Made by a program: the position numbers and the translations under genes. Positions 5,987 to 8,435 of a stretch of DNA of 8,435 bases are shown here, piece after piece. The stretch covers positions 1 to 8,435 of the forward strand of contig JALHPH010000055.1 of assembly GCA_022842565.1 (NCBI GenBank). Reading direction: 5' to 3'. Position 1 is the stretch's first letter. Every line of letters begins with the position of its first letter. Source of the stretch: Fimbriimonadaceae bacterium. Its GTDB lineage: Bacteria; Armatimonadota; Fimbriimonadia; Fimbriimonadales; Fimbriimonadaceae. A model generated the notes under the pieces. It did not search any database, had not been told where the DNA came from, and saw only the letters and a list, made by a program, of their open reading frames with translations.

Positions 5987-6960
5987 TGAATGAACTCTGA
6001 GGTGGCGTCGCGTGCTGTCTCTCCAGGTTTCGCCAAAACGTAGCCCTTCAGGGAGAGGAACATCGCAAGATCCTGCTGTAGTATGGTCTGCGCCGGGATT
6101 TTCGGTTTGGAGCCCGGCAGGCTGATGGATGGGCTGGGGGTGGTCGAGGTCCGTGCCGATTTCCCGGGAGCCGCAGGGAGCGGACCGGGTGCTTGCGCTG
6201 TTTTACCCAAGCTCCCGATCACCGGCATGGATGCGCCCAGCGCGCGTTGGGCTCTTGCCTGAGCCTCTCGCAGGCGGGCTCGAAAGGCGACCACTGTGCT
6301 GGTGTCCTCAAGCTTTTGGGTTCGGAGGCGCTGTTCGACCGCCGAATAAATCGCGTCGACCTCTCGGCGGTATTCCTGCTCCAGCGTCGTAATCTGGCGC
6401 ACGATTTCGGCAGCGCGGGCTTGCTCTCGCTCGGCGATCTCATCGCGTGGCGGGGTGCGCGGCTGTGTGGCGGGGAAGGGCACGATGTTCGAGAGTTCGA
6501 GCCGCAGGGCACCGATCTTAGGCGCGATGCGATCAAACGGAACGCGGGTGCGGGCGGCTGCTTCGTCCAGCCATTCGTAGTAGCGCCGGTTTCGGTCCGC
6601 GATCAGGCTCTGTTCAAGTGCGCTGGATTGGTTTTGCGCCGACTGCTCGGCGACTTCGGTGATTCGGTCGGCGGTCTGTTTGCGGCGCTGCTCGATTTCG
6701 GCGATAACTTCGCTCACGTCCGATGCCGCTACGCCTGCCCGGCGCGAAGTTGGTGCCACGCCCGGCACCGAGAGATCTTGCGGACTCGCCGAGGGGGCAA
6801 CGATGATCTTTGGTGGCGCGCCTGCCGGCCCGGTCGCCTGGGGCACTCGAGACAGGTCCACCGAGACCACAGGCCGTGGGGGCTCCTGACAGCCAGTCAG
6901 GAGCCCGAGAGTCACGAGGACCTTAATTGCGACGCGTATTGAGCGATTGGATCGTGGCAT
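5947..6960 (-). CDS. Coiled-coil lipoprotein of unknown function in the bam-lpx operon
   Basis: I do not recognise this 337-residue protein. Residues 1-23 form a lipoprotein signal peptide (RSIRVAIKVLVTLGLLTG) with the lipobox LTGC and Cys24, so it should be anchored to a membrane facing the periplasm. Residues 25-77 are Pro/Val/Ala-rich and probably extended. Residues 78-140 are a highly charged helix (SEVIAEIEQRRKQTADRI). A more hydrophobic segment, KIGALRLELSNIVPFP (148-163), breaks the helices. A second long charged helix covers 173-241. A Pro/Ser/Thr-rich linker (245-290) leads to a small helical C-terminal unit (291-330). The paired-helix layout recalls Skp-type tentacles, but the Skp core motif is absent. 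The gene overlaps ompH upstream by 38 bases and lpxD downstream by 40, so it should be co-expressed with both. A role in outer-membrane protein or LPS assembly is inferred from context only. The ATG is chosen because it gives a complete signal peptide. Confidence 0.85.
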   Translation of the reverse strand: MPRSNRSIRVAIKVLVTLGLLTGCQEPPRPVVSVDLSRVPQATGPAGAPPKIIVAPSASPQDLSVPGVAPTSRRAGVAASDVSEVIAEIEQRRKQTADRITEVAEQSAQNQSSALEQSLIADRNRRYYEWLDEAAARTRVPFDRIAPKIGALRLELSNIVPFPATQPRTPPRDEIAEREQARAAEIVRQITTLEQEYRREVDAIYSAVEQRLRTQKLEDTSTVVAFRARLREAQARAQRALGASMPVIGSLGKTAQAPGPLPAAPGKSARTSTTPSPSISLPGSKPKIPAQTILQQDLAMFLSLKGYVLAKPGETARDATSEFIQWRSQNNLGPSGN

Positions 6961-7567
6961 TCGTCACGTCGTTAGCGCCATAGGGTGCGACGGTCGATTC
7001 CAGCACGGTGGTGAAACCCTGTTGTTGAGCAACGGCCTTCAGCGCATCCTTCGCCTTTTGGATCACTTCGCTTTGCAGCGAATCGCGGAGCTCGTTCAGC
7101 TGCATGGAGAATTCCTTCTCCCAAGTCGCGGCGCGATTTTCGTTAATGCGCATGCGTTGTTGGTAGTCGGCCAGCAGGCTGCGGTCGGCGTCGGTAAGCG
7201 TCGTTTTGGTCAGGAGGTCCGACTTGCGCTTGTCGCTTGCGGCGACGTCGTCTTGAATTTTCTTCATGGCGGCGCGGTCGGCTTCGTTCGCGGGCTCCTT
7301 CAGCATCAGTCGGCGATATTCTTCCGCTTGCTCGCCGGTCGCCACGTTATAAGTGGTGATCCAGTCGATGAGGTCGCGGCGAACGCGCAGCGACTGATTG
7401 AGTCGGGACGTGTTGTTCTTGCCCAGATCGCTGTCTTGGATGACCTTGTTCAGGTCGACAACGCCGGTCTTTTCTTGGGCGGGCTGGAAGCCACTGCCGA
7501 AGGTCACCACGGCCATGGCGGCGGCCACGAGCCACCCCAGCATTGCAAATCGATTGTTTTTCAGCAT
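6923..7567 (-). CDS. OmpH/Skp-family periplasmic chaperone
   Basis: This 214-residue protein belongs to the OmpH/Skp family, trimeric periplasmic chaperones that hold unfolded outer-membrane proteins on the way to BamA. Residues 1-30 form a Sec signal peptide (MLGWLVAAAMAVVTFGSG, probable cut after Ala30). There is no lipobox, so the mature protein should be soluble. The family core strand appears at 34-50 (TGVVDLNKVIQDSDLGK). A long charged helical region follows (about 52-183). The C-terminal part returns to the core fold with QQGFTTVLESTVAPYGANDV (182-201), where family members close the beta body. The helical arm is longer than in E. coli Skp (161 residues in total), including an inserted segment near 70-130. 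It lies 36 bases downstream of bamA and overlaps the next gene by 38. The leader before its ATG is A-rich with no Shine-Dalgarno sequence. Confidence 0.9.
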   Translation of the reverse strand: MLKNNRFAMLGWLVAAAMAVVTFGSGFQPAQEKTGVVDLNKVIQDSDLGKNNTSRLNQSLRVRRDLIDWITTYNVATGEQAEEYRRLMLKEPANEADRAAMKKIQDDVAASDKRKSDLLTKTTLTDADRSLLADYQQRMRINENRAATWEKEFSMQLNELRDSLQSEVIQKAKDALKAVAQQQGFTTVLESTVAPYGANDVTNATIQSLNTRRN

Positions 7568-7603
7568 AAGTTTTTGTTTGGTTTGAAGTCGTTGGAGCTG
7601 GTC

Positions 7604-8435
7604 TTAGAAGACGCCGCCGATGGTGAAGTGTGTTTTGCTTTGGCCGCTCGGAGTAAATCCGAAATCGATTCGGATCGAACCGATCGGCGTTCTGAAACCA
7701 AGCCCAGCGCCGTAGCCCAAGTGCATTTTGAACGAGTCGCTTTGGTTAAAGTCGCGAATGGCAGGATAGCCACCCCATGCTCCGCCGTAATCGACGAAAC
7801 CGACGAGCGCTAGGCTCGCGTTGCTTTGCAGCGGGTAACGGTACTCAGCGGTTCCGCTCAGCGCGGTTTTGCCCCAGAATCGTTGGTCGCTGTAGCCACG
7901 GAGCGAATCCGAGCCTCCGACAAAAAGCTGCTCGAAGAACGGAACCGTTCCGGAGATGTGCCCGGCGCGGATGCGAGTGGCAATCACAGGTCGGGCCGCG
8001 TCCAGCGGCTTTCCTTGGGGTTGGCTGCTGATGAAACGCTTGTACTCAAAGGTGCCTTTCACGAACGTGTTCGTCCCGAGCACCTCGGTGAAATTGGCCA
8101 CATTGCCACCGATCTTGTCGATGTCGCCAATGCCTGGTTCGATCGAGAGACGAGCAAACTCACCCTCGAACGGATCGAGCGGCACATCGCGCGTGTCTTT
8201 GGTTCCTTGGATCAGGAACTTGAATAGGCTGCCGTCTTGCTGGATGAAGTCCTGCGAGCCCGAGGTGTCCACGTTGACGCTGCGAATGTCATCAAAGCTG
8301 AGACCGAGGGTGGTCGCGAAAACCTGTCGGAAACCGCGCGAGATGCTAACCGAGGCACCGTTGCGGCGCTCATCAAAGCGTGAGTTGCTCAGGTCGCTTC
8401 CCGTGTCGCCAAACCTTGTGAAGTAGCTGTTGACC
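7604..8435 (-). CDS. bamA: Outer-membrane assembly factor BamA (Omp85), C-terminal part
   Basis: BamA is the beta-barrel core of the machine that folds proteins into the outer membrane. Only the last 276 residues are visible. The frame is open to the right window edge (first full codon at 8434), so a GTG at 8272 is an internal Val codon and not the start. Visible Omp85 features are FDERRNGASVSISRGF (20-35), the loop-6 signature LRGY (178-181) in GGSDSLRGYSDQRFWG, the FVDYGGAWG strand (213-221), the YGAGLGFRTPIGSIRIDFGF strand pair (241-260), and a C-terminal strand ending in Phe (HFTIGGVF). That terminal Phe is the classic outer-membrane insertion signal. The POTRA domains would lie outside the window. 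TamA is a possible alternative within Omp85, but ompH, lpxD and lpxC directly downstream match the standard bamA neighbourhood. It is the first visible gene of the minus-strand operon. Confidence 0.92.
   Translation of the reverse strand, partial: VNSYFTRFGDTGSDLSNSRFDERRNGASVSISRGFRQVFATTLGLSFDDIRSVNVDTSGSQDFIQQDGSLFKFLIQGTKDTRDVPLDPFEGEFARLSIEPGIGDIDKIGGNVANFTEVLGTNTFVKGTFEYKRFISSQPQGKPLDAARPVIATRIRAGHISGTVPFFEQLFVGGSDSLRGYSDQRFWGKTALSGTAEYRYPLQSNASLALVGFVDYGGAWGGYPAIRDFNQSDSFKMHLGYGAGLGFRTPIGSIRIDFGFTPSGQSKTHFTIGGVF

Noticed and set aside
6193..6942. Open frame of 249 codons on the plus strand opposite the coiled-coil lipoprotein
   Set aside because: I weighed this because the lipoprotein is itself unrecognised. 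The minus-strand frame has a signal peptide, lipobox, helical periodicity and operon spacing; the plus-strand product has none of these.
6947..7813. Long open frame (288 codons) on the plus strand opposite ompH and the end of bamA
   Set aside because: The opposite strand encodes clear OmpH and BamA motifs. The plus-strand frame has no recognisable domain, no ribosome binding site, and runs across the junction of two real genes. It is a by-product of GC-rich codon use.
8270..8272. GTG as a start codon for a 222-residue outer-membrane protein
   Set aside because: The frame stays open to the window edge and the upstream residues continue typical Omp85 barrel sequence (FDERRNGASVS), so this is an internal Val codon of bamA.

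Overview
The window (about 60% G+C by eye) comes from a diderm bacterium that makes lipid A and type IV pili. The gene content, a secretin with an AMIN domain and a bamA-ompH-lpxD-lpxC order with an extra lipoprotein, resembles what I recall of Armatimonadota (Fimbriimonas-like) genomes. That placement is an inference from gene order and protein style, and I hold it with modest confidence. I see no mobile elements, tRNAs, rRNAs, CRISPR arrays or phage genes. Coding density is close to 100%, and no gap between genes exceeds about 40 bases.

Left half, plus strand (1-4131): the 3' end of a PilP/GspC-like periplasmic protein overlaps a complete secretin gene (pilQ). A small lipoprotein gene follows with a 4-base overlap, then an NfsA-type flavin nitroreductase. 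The first two belong to the type IV pilus outer-membrane machinery, with PilP-type proteins linking the inner-membrane PilNO complex to the PilQ channel. The small lipoprotein is translationally coupled to pilQ and may act with it. The nitroreductase looks metabolically unrelated. A terminator-like hairpin with a T tract lies inside its first coding codons and may separate it transcriptionally from the pilus genes.

Right half, minus strand (4128-8435, read right to left): the 3' part of bamA (Omp85 beta-barrel), ompH/skp (periplasmic chaperone), an unrecognised coiled-coil lipoprotein, lpxD and lpxC. These genes are packed with overlaps of 38, 40 and 4 bases after a single 36-base gap. Together they form an outer-membrane biogenesis operon: BamA and OmpH insert and chaperone outer-membrane proteins, while LpxC and LpxD carry out the second and third steps of lipid A synthesis. 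The operon ends at lpxC, whose stop codon shares the palindrome CTAG with the stop of the convergent nitroreductase gene. No fabZ, lpxA or lpxB follows in the window.

Most of the window is ordinary core biology. The points that deserve a second look are the in-gene terminator-like hairpin, the lipoprotein placed between ompH and lpxD, and the small lipoprotein coupled to pilQ. I found no clear evidence of a wholly new system.
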